A stretch of DNA of 64,000 bases from Lunularia cruciata (taxonomy: Eukaryota > Streptophyta > Marchantiopsida > Lunulariales > Lunulariaceae): NCBI GenBank assembly GCA_948567375.1, contig OX419756.1:25398552-25462551 (forward strand), written 5' to 3'. The notes under the pieces were generated by a model that searched no databases, was not told the origin of the DNA, and saw only the letters and a list, made by a program, of their open reading frames with translations. This document shows positions 33,337 to 46,790 of the stretch, piece after piece. Numbering within the stretch: the stretch's first letter is position 1; each line of letters begins with the position of its first letter. A program made the translations under genes and the position numbers.

Positions 33337-34279
33337 CCGCAAATTTAACCAGGTTCCTGTTCCATCGCGGGGAGCGTGATAACCAAGGCAAAACGCTCAG
33401 AGTTGTCGATAATCTGAAAAATCACTGAGTCTGGAGCTCAAGCAGTTTCTACGGAGAAGATGTGTTCGACTGCGCACACATGGTCAAATCGGCCATCGGC
33501 TTTTGCTCAGAGGCCGAGTGGGTTTTAAGTAATCGAATCGATCGACGAACTAAGACATGATTGACTTTCGATTTGAGGTAAATGATTGTGCATGAGAACA
33601 TGAACTGTTCACAGTACTGCCCATTCACCGATCAATATTCGCAACTTCCCTGCAACCAGGGCACGTGAAGTCACCGAGTCGCACAGACAGGAGATGCGTG
33701 AACAAACAAGGAATACTTGTACATAATCCTCAAGGCGAAATCGGGGAAGTCCCTCGGAAATGCAATCCACGAGGGCACCAAACTACAACAGACGAAGAAA
33801 TTTTGACATAAACCCTAACTCGCAGTAGGAGAAATCCATTGGGGAGGCGATGCGTGAGAACAAAATCGAAGTGAGACACTAAACGCAAAAAAGAGAATCA
33901 AGCATAGGATTCTTCAAAGAGCTGAATAGTGGCAAATTCTTACAACAGGTGAAATCAAATGGGAGACACATAACCTGGCGGGCCGTCACACAAAGACAGA
34001 GGAGTCCTGGATGTAGGATTGACAATCCTCCCTTCTTGTGTTCAAGGTGGAGCAAAGTTGAAGAGAACAAGAAGTATCAAATACTCTGTGGCACCTGGGT
34101 GTCTGGATATCCTTGCGATCTGCTACACATCTAGAAGGGAGAGGACGACCTCTGTACCGCTAGATGCGAATCGGAGAGCTCCCAGACTGACTCGAACTCG
34201 ATAGTTTTAGGGCCGGCCACCATTCGCCACCACCATGGTTACTTCCACGAGAATCACCTACCGACTTGTGGCGATGCCA
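33337..34279. other. Intergenic DNA; nothing recognised
   Basis: No supported feature. Confidence 0.45.
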
Positions 34280-34327
34280 TACGCCGTACATAGGTACGAG
34301 GTGAACCTCGTACCTGTGTACGTCGTA
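34280..34327. repeat. 48-bp near-perfect palindrome
   Basis: Arms of 23 bases with two mismatches meet over a 2-base centre. The central part reads GTACGAGGTGAACCTCGTAC. The inner 36 bases (34286-34321) have one mismatch. Confidence 0.9.
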
Positions 34328-36069
34328 CTGTCCCACAGAACTGTGTGGTTCATGGTTACTCCCCAGACAAGGCCCGATGTCCCAATGTCCAGAATCGAGC
34401 GAAATGTGGGCTTCTATCATGGACAACTCAGTAGCACCGACCGTGAAATTGTCAAAGCTTTCTCAGGTATGGGCATGATGTGCGTGTGGAGTTTCAGATC
34501 TGCAACACCAATGTAGATGCAAACGAGATAGAACATTCCGGCAATCATGGCGGGTGCTCATTATTTTAGGTTGTAGCACTCCGGGAAAACATGCCAGAAC
34601 AATTTGTTGAAATTTGTAAACCATCTGGCGGTAATCAGTCCCCTACAACTTTTCTAGACCCAGAAACATACCGGAGCTCCAGGAGTTGCCATGTACTCGG
34701 CTTGTGGTGACACAGCTGATATTGACGACTCCTTCATCTTCTCAAATTAAATTGATTTGAGAGAGAGAGCGTACGAAGACGGACCAGGACCTGCTCGAAG
34801 CACAGGTCATACCTTCTAACTCGAATCACAAATGAAATTGACAATTTCTTCTTCTTTGCAAATTGATGAATCATATGAGCCATTTTCTGGTTCCTGGAGT
34901 GCACATGTGTACCGGACTTCTGGTGATAAATGCATACGCGTTCTTCCCTGGTTCCTCCAATCTAAATATATCGGATGGTGAGGTAAGTATCTGGAACTCC
35001 ACCAGACACTGAACTCTGCAGAGCTTTCTCCAGTCATCTTTTTGACCTGATAAGTACTCAGCATTTAGATATATCCAAGCTGCAGGCATGTCCATCCCAA
35101 AGTTTCATTAGTGCCAAGTTACCGGTTCAACTCATGCTCGAACGCTTCTCTTAGATAAATTCTAGAATGTCGATTCCACATGAAAATAGTATCATTTCTG
35201 AGGCTCAGCTGACTTTTAGAAAAAGACGAACGATGTTGCTAAATTGAAGATTGACTTGTGCCTGTGCTGCCCTTTGCAAACGCCTGGAAAAGAGTTGACT
35301 TTGAATATATCCTGGATCTACAGTGTTCCTCTTGTTCAGAATGGCTGGCATATTAATTCGTTTGTCCATCTCCGGTTCTTTGATCTTCAAGCGCTCTGAC
35401 GTTTCCGTCTTCGAGAATTCTGTCTTTATAAAGCATTGACTTTTCCACAAACCTACCCTATACTTTAGCTCTGCAATTTCCTCCGCTGCTCGGCCTCTTC
35501 CTGAATTGACTTCTTCATTCTCTCGAGAGATCTTGCTTTTAGCAGCCATAGATCTCCAAAACGGATTAGATTCGTCAGACCTTTGACTTTCGAGAGAAAG
35601 CTTGCAAAAGATGAATGCCTGTCTTTCCAGAATCGCATTCGAACCGTGGTTGACGGGCAAGATGTATCTTCTTATCCACAAACTCAAGTAACTAATTTGA
35701 GTTCTTGAACGCTGACTTTGCCCTCGACAATACGCGGGATGCACCTTGTTACAGTATTTTCAGCAGTTCATAGTTTCGGAGGGTGTGTGGAAGAGCACGC
35801 AAACCCCGATGATGATGCCAATGACCTTAAGACTTTCTACCATTGGAAGGTGACTTTCTTATGATTCGGGCATCACAGTGACAGTCCACCTTGTCTGGAT
35901 TATCACCTTTACACCTCTACCCTCAATGACTCAGATGCTGTCAGTAAAGAGCAGCCCCTCTTACGGAAATCGTTTATTGATACTTTAAGTGGTCAAACGT
36001 GATTAGCTTACAGTTGAAATTTTCTCATTGCAAGCTTATCCTGTCAGGCAAAATTGATTGGCCCCCTTA
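34328..36069. other. Intergenic DNA with one weak minus-strand open frame
   Basis: The minus frame 35205-35549 (ATG, 114 codons, basic and charged) continues upstream without a stop to 35744, but has no recognised domain or splice pattern. Nothing else is supported. Confidence 0.35.
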
Positions 36070-36133
36070 ATATCACTCGCATCCTTCGTGTTTTGTACGC
36101 GGTCGCCCTTTCTTTCCTTGATATCACTCGCAT
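36070..36133 (+). mobile_element. 38-bp non-LTR retroelement tail with 13-bp target duplication
   Basis: The insert 36083-36120 matches only the last bases of the non-LTR 3' end (CCTTCGTGTTTTG, TACGCGGTCGCCCTTTC). It is flanked by the perfect direct repeat ATATCACTCGCAT at 36070-36082 and 36121-36133. The duplication is 13 bp, the same length as at 14120-14229. Confidence 0.8.
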
Positions 36134-39100
36134 TTTCTCTGCCGTGGAAATTAACAATGCCGTATTTTGCGTACATGAACCTTGACAGAACCTAAAAAGT
36201 AAACTGACCTGTAATTCTCCATTCCCCTTCCATTAATTTAGGACCTGGTTCTTTGGAGTAGAACCCACACTTAGTCTGCAGGTTTCTCCTCTGCTTTCTT
36301 GCAAGCATAATTGTTTTGAGAAAACTGCTGGAAAATAACATGTTAAGATCTGATCAAGTTTTTCCTCCACTACACTGGAACATCAGCTTCTTCTCGACAA
36401 CTCTAGGAACATTGGCAGTCGTCGGTAAGCCTCGGTATGGAACACCAATACGAATAGGATCGAAGAGTCATACGTGTATGTCGTTATCTCCCAAAGGCAT
36501 GAAGTAACTTGATTTGAACCTCCCCTGAATCTCTCACAGCCATCGACCCGAGAATCTCAGCTAGGTGTTCAGCACAAAGAGACGAAAAACTATGCAGTAC
36601 TGTAGGAAAGATGACACATGCTTCGAATCTAGTTCGTGACAAACAAGAAAAAACCGAACGAAGACATATCTAAACTGTATCATCTCCTCTCCGTTAGCTA
36701 GGTCAATGATATGGAACTAACAGAATTAGAGTCTAAGTGGGTCTCCATGTGTCTCATATTCACCTCCATATATTTTCCCATTGCGAAAGACGGATTTCAC
36801 AGATGCCAAATACCTCTAACAGCTCAAATTTCATGACAGGAACAAAGAAAAGAATCCTGCAGTGTGATTGCCATTTATATTGGATACCCTTGTAGCCAAA
36901 ACTTGCGAGCACTTGCGACCTTCTCTGTGCGCAAGTAGAAGCTTTTCTTTAGAACTTTCTGCCTAACAATGGTTTCATCCATGGTTTGGTGGGTAATGTT
37001 TTTTACGGGAGACAGACGGATTAAACGGATTCACGGTGTACCTTACCTTACCAAGGTATTCTACGTCTTGCGAGAAGGAGTGCTGGAGAGACAAAACATG
37101 TGGCTCTGGGGCTCATTTGGAATCAGTCAGTTGACATAACTTTCTTTTCAAATGTGGCAGTAAACTCCAAAGGAGCCAATGTAAAATGAAGCTAAATTCA
37201 AGTATCCCCGATTCACGAAGTTTCCAACACAATGATGAGCAATGACCGAAAAAGCAAGCAGGAGAACATACTGGATACTATCAGACACATAACATTGTTC
37301 ACGATAATCTTACAGTATCCTTGCGACGTTGAGATGTCTTCAGACTGACTTTGTGCTTTGTCTTGTAAGATCGTGCTCTTGGAGGCCCTCTGAAACTTTC
37401 GGACCACAATCAGACCACCACTACGATGGCTATCACGTCTGGCAAGTGATAAAAATCAGTACACTCCAAAATTTATAACCAATTCACTTTTAGTTTTGAA
37501 GGTTCGACTTTGTTGGTAATACGTTGGGAAACTCATCTTATGAGAACCTCCTCATTTTCGCTCTCATGTCTTCTTCTATTCAAAGTAAGTGACAAGTATT
37601 GTACTGTTTAAATTTTCATGTGTTTTGTGGGCGTTCCTCTTCAAATTAAGAATGATCACCAATTGATCTGGACCTCCCAATACCGTGTTCAGAATTCAAC
37701 AGAAGAGGCCTCGTAATAAACTCTACATTCCATTCGAATTCCAATTAGCAATCTCTCAACCAAATGCCTAGCGGCATGATCAAGAGTGACAATGGCTTGG
37801 ATGTTCCAGTTTTGCCGCGTGGTGAGGGTGCCAATGCGACTTTCGTCTTCATTTCTGACACGATGAAACAAGGTCCGAGTTGGAGATGTTCGTAGCTCAC
37901 ATAATTAGTCTCGTAGACTACCAAAAACTGTCAATATTGTAAATGAAACGTGAGTTTCCCCATCCTCTCCTTTCGCAGAATGAACCTTCTTGACGTTTTC
38001 TTCTGCTAATTCAAGATGACATGAAGTTCATAATGCAACATGTACTCTACGAAAGCCCTGCACTACCATGAGTTTTATAATGTTGAAAGCCAAGTGAGCA
38101 AAGTTCCAACGTGCTCGCAATTGCACTGGTCGCGGAAAGATGTGAATGACCCCACATGGATCATAATGTATCTCCACGATGGAAGAGTTTTGGTTTATTT
38201 TATATGGACAACCCCTGAATTGTTAACACCACGACGTTGTTAAGTCATTAAACCATTTGCCTTTCTGCATCAAAGTAGCAAAGGTGGAACTCTCGTTTGT
38301 TTTTCCTTAGATTATGTACTGGATATAGGAGATAACTGATAATATATAAACGCGTACATGACTTACTTTTACTTGAAACTGTGCTTTTAACGGGATAATT
38401 CATGTGGAGATTTGGATGCCATTATGTTGCTAGAGTTGCAAAGCGTAAATTCAAATCTCCGAGCGAGTTGATTAGCTTTTTTTCTCGTGAGAACAAGGAA
38501 ACGATAATGATTTCTTTTGCTTTGATCAAGTATGGTATACATACTATTCATGTAATTCCTACTTATTTTCTTTTGTAGATCAAAACTAAGAAAATCTTTC
38601 TTATTCTCCAAATTTTGCACCAAACATACTGGCATATCAGTAAGCACTTTTTTCCTTCTATATTTTCCTTTTCACGGGGGTTCTTTTGTGCAGATCGCGT
38701 TGGGAATTTCCCTGCAAATTGCATGGACTAAACCCATAGTCCAAAGACTTCATTGATTTGCACGCATGTGAGTGATAATACTCTGACAATAAAGTCTTGT
38801 AAGACCTGATATGGCATTTTAGAATTTGGACTGAATTCATGGACTTGCTTACAATATTGAAACAATGCCCCCAAAGACTATCATATTTATAATATTTCAT
38901 GGTGTTCAAAAAACGAAAGAGTAAATCACTTGTATGCACGAGTCACTATACTAAACAGACTATTTAGATATTTCCAGTCCGTATCACACCATGCCGTTCT
39001 GTAATAATTCTCAAAGGTAAAGTCATTGTATGCAATTTCCTCTGCCAATTTAGTGGACTCAAACAGTGATCTTGTCCAACAAATATGAAATGGATCAAAC

Positions 39101-41915
39101 TATGAAGTCTATCACCTATGCAAGTTTGTCATAAACATAGAGCTGTAACGAACTTCTTGAGAGAAGGGTGTGGGTTTCTACTACTTTCTTATATCACGCG
39201 AACAAGTGACCAAATGCCCTAGCAACCAAATGAAAATAACCGATCCATCCTCGACTTTGCTTATGCAGAATCATATCTGACCTAGATCTAGGTGGATATA
39301 TACTCTATTAAATCTGTTCAATCTCTTGATTTATTAAGTCCGTGAAGTAAATCCTATTTATCATTCTAACCTGGTTAGATCTTTTTATTCATTGTCTGGT
39401 CAAGATGTGTCTCATTATGATTTATACCATATATAAATTTTTTTGGTATTTTTCAGTTTATGCTAATAAATAACTTGATGTTCAGATTTCACATACGCAA
39501 GTACATATGGTTTCTTTCAGTTTTTGCTGAATCGTTCGTATATCTATCTTGATGCAGCAAAATTATTCACCGAATGTTGTGACATAGACTAAACTGACTA
39601 TTGTACGAGGGAAGGTTAGATAGAAGATAAAATTGAATATGTCGTTTGATTTCATTTCACTGTTTATCTTGTGCTATCATGTATATCTAGATAAATCTGT
39701 ACATAGTATTTAGAAGAATATAATAACTGATAGCACAAGAAAATGATTGTAATAAACTCAAACAACATATTTCCCTTTCATCCTCAAACCATTTCCGCTT
39801 TCACATCAACTCTTGTTTCGAATATGTCTGTTAGTGTGTACCAACGTGCGAGCAGTTTTATAAAGGGCTATAAATCACAGCTTATGAAGACTTGAGTGCA
39901 GTGAGGGTATCAATTCAGGCGACCACCTCTAAATATTCAGAGTGATATCTCAAATCCCGTACCTCATACAGATCGATCGACAGGGTACATATCTTTATTT
40001 GCAAATTGTTTTAGGAAAGATTCATAAAATTATCATAAAAGATGAAAAGAAGTTTAGGTCACCACCCATGCATCCCCTAAAATTTTCGGGTGGTCGTACG
40101 GGATTCTAGAGCAGACTCAGTAAGTAGCGTAATTTATTGATTTGTGTTATCCATGTGCTGCAGATGGGAATCTAAAGTACAAATGGCCATGTGCACTCTA
40201 GTTCCAATGGATGAGGTAACATTGACTCACGGTACCCAAGACTTAGAGTTACTCGGTACTTTTGCACTTGAGTAATCCGGTGCGTGCAGAATAATTTTTT
40301 ATGTTTGGCAAGAGTAGGAACTGGATCTTCCACTTATGGGATATCAGTCTGGAACTTCCAGAAGAGAATCGACAATGTTTTAATATATAAATCTGGAATC
40401 AGCATTAGGAACACATTGCCTGCATTCCCTTCTGGATGGTGTAGAATTTCTGCCTCAATCTAATCTAAATCCTATCCTATCCTATGCAGTCCTGGAATCA
40501 CTTTCTATTTAAAAGGCATGAAATGTGTAAGAATTCCTTCAACTGGATATGACTTGAATCCCACGATCTTTCGAGCGACTTCCGTGTACCTCATCTCGCA
40601 ATAGTTTGAAGAGATTCCAACGGAGGTGCTACCTTCACCTGCCCGATTATTACAGGGTTTCGATACCCGGGTGAGTGGAGGAGTCGTTCTACCAGCTTGA
40701 GGACAAATTCCTCCAACTAGTTCTGCATCCACGAGGGCGGAAAATGTATCCTCAGATGTCCATTATTTCTTTCGTCTGTTTATGTAACATCTGCTCTCTA
40801 CATGAAGCTTTAAGCAAAGTATGTATTCAACAGCGGGGGCAGGAGCGTTTTGATCCGACAATTCCGTTCGTACCAGAAAACAAATTGCTCACTAACTGAA
40901 GGTACTATCGGAGGGTACACAAGTTCTAAATGTTCAAATGGTACACTATGTTGTGATTTCTTCACGCCATCTACACAGGGAAAGGCTTTTGCCTTTCCAC
41001 ATGAAAGCGACAATTTTTTTCGTCGAAGTGTTTGCGCGTTACCATGCTGAATACTATCGTGGAAATTCGGAGGTGGTAACATGTTACAAACATTCCTTGA
41101 AGATTAAACAAAATGGAGAACCACAAAGGGGAAAAGGGTTCACCACAAAAGTCAACTTTTACTTTATTGTAAATATATCAAAGTGAAAGCGACATAGGAT
41201 GTGAAATCTAACGGGAAAAGCTACTCAAGGGAACCTAAAGAAGTGACGGTGACATTAGTTAGTGAGTTGTCATCAGAATGAGACACACAAATGTGCTTCT
41301 TCTTATCTCTGTCGAAAAGCCAAATCCAGACCCAAAGACACATGTAGCTCATAAGTATTCTTCCATCCATCTGTTCTTCCTTCAGAAGATGCAGCAGACC
41401 TTGTCAACACAAGGAGAGGGACTGGCAGATTCCACACGTAAGGTTACTTTATATGAGTTTCATGCTACCGAAATGGTTGTCATCATGTGACCAGTCAACG
41501 CACAGATCCTGACGGCTGACGGCTTTGCTCGCGGCGTTCGTTTTACTGTACTCTGGAGTGAACACAAATCTGTTTGCCTGCCAGCCTGCGCGTAGTCGTC
41601 GAATTCACCGATGGGTATATAAGGGTGCCGCAGGTAAGGGAGTAGCCAGACATACTGCATTCACTCATCCAGTTTCATGCTGAAAAGAAGTGTGATCGGC
41701 GGAAGGGCCTACAGAGCATCTTCTTTGTGGAGTGAGTGATTCTACGGGGTGCTTCGATTATTTAGGAAGTAATACTGGAAAACAGTATGTTTTCTTAACA
41801 ACAGTGTACGGGTGATAAGCAGCTTTTGAGTGTCCTGTCAGTAGCGGGCAGTTCAAGGGACAAAGGGCGTCAGCAAGGGGAAAGACTGTTTGCTTGGGAG
41901 CTAAGTTGGGACTCG
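36134..41915. other. Long gene-free stretch
   Basis: About 5.8 kb with only short motif-free open frames, AT-rich between about 38300 and 40050. The last few hundred bases should hold the promoter and leader of the GH105-like gene. I see no tRNA, LTR or conserved domain. Confidence 0.5.
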
Positions 41916-43103
41916 ATGAAGAGGGCCTTGGTACTTTCGATCCTCTTTTCTTTGACATGTTTGTCAATGTCGCACTCCCCGGAGGACTTCGACTGGGTCG
42001 GGATACATGGCGGACAGCCTTTGTATATTCGAATGGCTAAGACTGCATTGGATGTTTGGAACTCTACCGGCCCCGGAAAGGAGCAATGGAATTACGAGCG
42101 GGGAACTATGCTGTATGGAATTGAGAAAGTGTGGAGGAAGACAAAAGATGACAAGTACTTCGAATTCATTGTGAATAGGACGGACGCTTTCGTTACCGAG
42201 AACGGATCAATTCCGACATTCGAAAAGGAGGATTACAATCTTGACAACATCCGGTCGGGAACGAATTTGCTGTTCTTGTTCAGTCAAACTGGAGTGGAGA
42301 AGTACAAAAAGGCTGCAGACCTTCTAATCGACCAATTGAAAAGTCAGCCCCGGACCAACGAAGGGGGTTACTGGCACAAGGAGATTTATCCCTTCCAAAT
42401 GTGGCTGGATGGGGCCTTCATGGCCGAGCCTTTCAGAGCTCAGTACGCCACAATGTTCGACACGCCCGAGGAGTTTGAAGACATTGCTTTGCAACTCATC
42501 TATATGGAAAAGAATTGCCGGGACTCAAAGACCGGACTGCTCTACCACGGTTATGATGAATCTAGACAGCAGGCCTGGGCCGATAAGGTAACTGGGAGAT
42601 CGCCTAGCTTCTGGGGTCGCGCAATGGGATGGTACGCGATGTCTCTGGTGGACACCTTGGACTTCTTCCCCGACGACCACCCAAGACGTGATGAATTGAT
42701 CAAAATCCTTCAACGCCTTGCCACGGCTCTCGTCGATTTCCAAGATAAGGACTCTGGTGTCTGGTGGCAGGTTGTTGATCAGGGCACGCGTGCAGGAAAT
42801 TATCTTGAGTCATCTGCATCCGCTTGCTTTGTGTATGCCATAACCAAAGGTGTGCAGAAGGGGTATCTGTCACACCATTTTCTTTTGGCTGCAAAACGTG
42901 GATACCACGGAATCGTGAAACAGTTCGTCGAGGAAAGGTCCGATGGTGGTATCGACTATACCAAGACAGTGTCTGTTGGAGGGCTCGGGGGTAATCCTTA
43001 TCGTAATGGAACATTCGAGTACTATCTCAGCGAGAAGGTCTCGACGAACGACGCGAAAGGTGTTGGGCCATTTCTACTTGCGAGTACTCAATTGACTTTC
43101 TAA
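41916..43103 (+). CDS. GH105 (YteR/YesR-like) unsaturated rhamnogalacturonyl hydrolase, secreted
   Basis: 395 residues from the ATG at 41916, which begins a signal peptide (MKRALVLSILFSLTCLSMS); the longer upstream reading has no ATG. An (alpha/alpha)6-barrel hydrolase domain follows. Motifs: PFQMWLDGAFMAEPFRAQY with the likely catalytic Asp165, GLLYHGYD, WADKVTGRSPSFWGRAMGWY, QDKDSGVWWQVVDQG, GNYLESSASACFVYA and GVGPFLLAS. Known members remove the unsaturated galacturonic acid that pectate/rhamnogalacturonan lyases leave on oligosaccharide ends. The protein is complete, single-exon and without membrane segments. The family is best known from bacteria and fungi, so an acquired origin is possible. 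Confidence 0.9.
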   Translation: MKRALVLSILFSLTCLSMSHSPEDFDWVGIHGGQPLYIRMAKTALDVWNSTGPGKEQWNYERGTMLYGIEKVWRKTKDDKYFEFIVNRTDAFVTENGSIPTFEKEDYNLDNIRSGTNLLFLFSQTGVEKYKKAADLLIDQLKSQPRTNEGGYWHKEIYPFQMWLDGAFMAEPFRAQYATMFDTPEEFEDIALQLIYMEKNCRDSKTGLLYHGYDESRQQAWADKVTGRSPSFWGRAMGWYAMSLVDTLDFFPDDHPRRDELIKILQRLATALVDFQDKDSGVWWQVVDQGTRAGNYLESSASACFVYAITKGVQKGYLSHHFLLAAKRGYHGIVKQFVEERSDGGIDYTKTVSVGGLGGNPYRNGTFEYYLSEKVSTNDAKGVGPFLLASTQLTF

Positions 43104-44879
43104 AATGCTGATTATTATCTTACCTCAGAAACCCATTCAATATCTCGTAAGAATAATGCCAATGTTGTCCCAAAAGGTGCTCCTTTAGGTTTTTGTGAAG
43201 CAAAGCTACACTCGTTGCGTGGGGAGTAGACCCTCAGCGCTGCTTAAATTCAGAACTGGATTGTGAAATTAATTTGGTCTTTTGCGTGTACCGCATAGGT
43301 AGGTTAGTTTGTTACTGGATCGAGATCAATACAATTTGCAGTTGCACATGACTGATCCAGGACGGATTTGGTACCGCAATCGAATTTGTGAATTTGTGAT
43401 GTCATTATACTCTGTTAACAATCAGATGAGATTTTTCATGCCATGGTTCACTCTTCTAATCACATCAAGTTATTTAGCTTGTGCGGACGCACTCACAGTA
43501 AGGCTTTTCTCCGATTGATTTTCTGGATTGCGCGTGCGGATACTGATTTTTGGATGTGATCTAGTCATCTTTTGGCCGGCAAGTTCCACAAAGCGGATAA
43601 GCTAGAAACGTAGTACAGCTTGCAACGTCTGTTAGGATCTTTCACTACCGATCTGGCGTCTTGATTATATCTCCTGCAGTCAACTGCGAATGCCGCAGAG
43701 ATTGTTGCTATGTTGAGATCGTAGCAAATGTTGTTTTGTGAGGACTATTCGCTACTTTGTGCGGGGGACTCTGTGTTACCCTAAAGAAATCAGTGAAACG
43801 TATTGTCGATGAAGCATTTTGATGGCTGTAGGGCAGGTTTGTAGGAGAAAAGGAAAAATCGCTAAAAGTTGGTCCGTAGGGTGATGTCTTTTCCTCGAAC
43901 AGCAACCAGGTCACAAGATAAGCCTGATTTAAAGGCTGATTTGATTTTCGAACGTGGGAAGATTGTGTACTATGTGGTCCAATTTTGGTAACTCGTGTTT
44001 CGAGTTCTTCGTGAGGCCCTTTGGATTGTTTATCAGAAGGCGGATTCCAGCATTATCTTTTCTTGACATTCTATCAAAGCAGGGGATATGATTAGCTAGA
44101 AAGGTCTATTACCAGACTAAACTCTCTGCTTTCTGGTGCTTAAATTTGCAATCCTCCACATACACTGTCATCAGAGACAAAGCGTCCGTGAATCAATAGA
44201 AAAATGAAAAAGGATGCAGCGGCCGTACATTACCCGTAAGTCAGGGAACTTAACAGTCACATAACAAACAAATGTCTATGAGGGACGAGCCAGACATGCT
44301 TTACAGTGACGAAACAACAAATCAGATCGGAGTGGACGGAGGACACGCTGTGTGATTCCTGAGCACATTTCTAATTTTGAGGCAAAAGAGAACTCCCTGT
44401 TTGGGGGAACAGAACTTGAGCCGGTCTTCGAACTCGTGCCCACGGTCCAACTGAGACCGACTTGAGCGATGGGTCCGTCCAGCAAACTTGGTAACAAACA
44501 GAAACACGCTGCAGCAGCGCCAGAAAGCAAATCGCAGAACTTTCTCTGCGTGATCCACAGTCAATCAGCCAATCAATCAAACGTTGACCTTCATATTCTG
44601 TTTCATCAAGACTCTGCTCCTGAATCTCCCGCTCGTCCTCGATCCAAGTTTACTCGAACACACAGCCCACTAAACCCACTAAACTCCTAAACAGCTTTCA
44701 GCCATACAACCAAGAAATCAGCCAATTCTGGAAGTCGTGGCCCAACCTTGTAGAGTCATCTCCGCAGGTGTGGCTGGTGATCCTGATCCCAGTTCTACTT
44801 CTCATCTTATAGGACTGGCATTAAATTGCTCAAGTTCAAGATACAGTACTTGTGTAAAAAGGAGACAAGGTACGTAATG
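43104..44879. other. 3' flank of the hydrolase gene; nothing recognised
   Basis: Short open frames on both strands near 44280-44690 overlap and lack motifs. Confidence 0.5.
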
Positions 44880-46790
44880 TGAAGACATGTGCATTAACTA
44901 CCTAATTATTTTCTGAGGACTGACTTTGGGTACAATATTTGTTTCTCAAACACATGGTAGGTATGGGTATTCTAGAATTGCATTAGCGAGAATAGTTATT
45001 TAGAGAATATGAATAAAATTTATTATAACACAAGCTTGCCCATATTTAAATTTATGTGATAGATTTATAGATCAATGTATACAGGTCGTTGATCTTAATT
45101 AAAATTCTACGTTACCAATTAAGCGTTGATCCAATTATAATCTAGACTATTTCACATTAATTTGATAAGGTGACCAAAGTTTTTTCAACTTAACTTATAA
45201 CATCTTAAAATTAAGATGTGCCGGATTCTCCTTTGAATTGTACTTAATCCTTAGACTTACAAAGATACTTCTTGAGTGATTTATCTAAATTATTCATCTT
45301 CAAAATTTTCAAATTTAATATCTGGTATATATTCAAATAACATTCTTAACTAGAAACAGATCTATTTCTAATACATTGGGCGGCAGATTCGATCAATTTC
45401 TGGGACTCAAAGATCAATCTTACAGAACCGTCTATACACACTATATTAAATTAATAAATTCCAACCCTTCCAGATATATTTAAAGATTTTTCAACTAAGT
45501 CAAATAAATAAGACCCACTGAAAAGGAGTTAGATGTTGAGTTATACCTACAAGATAACCATAAAAGCAGGTTGTAAAGTTTCACTTTGATTAGTGTCATA
45601 TCTCATAATCATACTTGAGAATACTATGGCTGATAGATTAAGGGCATTCTGAGAAAATGATTATCTATGTACTTTATTTTAATCAATGAAAATTGTAAAC
45701 TAGATGCACTTGAACATACTTGAGATGTTGGATTATGCGTAATATAATTATAGATGTCAATACATTAATTATGTTAAAATTTTCCCCTTACATTCCTCTC
45801 TTCTACAAATTTTTATGATGTGTAACATTATAAAAAGTCTAACTTATACCTTTTTATCCATGACATATATATGTCAACATGGATATTTCTATTTGGATTA
45901 TTTATTCATCGTGATCACATTTCACTATAAATAAATAATTAAAATAGTAAAATTATGCATAAATTTTATTTCCCATATGTTTCTACATTTCAGTGACCTT
46001 TTTAAAGAAAATTATTCTTGAATATAAATTTTAAATTACACACTTACTTCTATACTATGCGGATTTCTTTTGTATCTATATTTTATACTTTTTCTGTTGT
46101 TTTACTTACTACTTGAGGTATGTAAAAATTAGATTTTCTATTCAAGACCTCCACATATCAATCTTTTTATTCTCATCAAATCCATAATTTATTAAATTCT
46201 AATATCCATATCTTTTATCTCCTAACTTCAAAGGATGTGAATCTTGTCGCAAGACATGTATGATGCTGGGCTCATATAAAGTGCTGATATTATTTCATGG
46301 TAAATAAAAACTCCAAATTAAATTAATTGTTTAGAAAATATGCATGAGAATCAAAATTTTCCTCTCTTTCTTACAAAAATATCTTAACCGAAGAATTTCA
46401 AATTTAGGCATTCCGCAAAAAAAAAAATTTGCTTTAATTTTGTTAAGGAAATATACTAGACTAATGTTCAAGTGGAAATTCAAAGAGACCTGTAAAAAAC
46501 AAAACATATATAGGAGATAATAATCCGGTGAGTGATGATAATTACAATTTGATAACATGTATTTTTTAATCATCTATAGTGCTCTCCAAACAGTAAAGAT
46601 AAATTTTGTAAGTCTCCTTTTAAGTCTGTGGACAGGAAAGATCTTGACTTTGTAATCAATGGCTTCGTTGTATGTGTATGTTGTAGATCTTCTTGTAAAT
46701 AATAAATACCTTGTAAAAAGACGATAGTAGCAGCACAATGTGTAAAATAATTTCAAAAGTGACAATCTAAAGAAAGCTAAGGATCAATAA
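44880..46790. other. AT-rich island without genes
   Basis: About 1.9 kb with clearly higher A+T than its surroundings, many T/A runs, frequent stops in all frames and a perfect TGACATATATATGTCA palindrome near 45860. No tRNA, rRNA, organelle gene or retroelement motif was recognised. It may be an old, decayed insertion. Confidence 0.55.

Noticed and set aside
35205-35744. 179-codon minus-strand open frame
   Set aside because: The full length needs a GTG start; from the ATG at 35549 it has 114 codons, no domain and no splice context. Noted only in the intergenic entry.
41826-41915. N-terminal extension of the GH105-like protein
   Set aside because: No ATG in it; the signal peptide starts at the inner ATG 41916.
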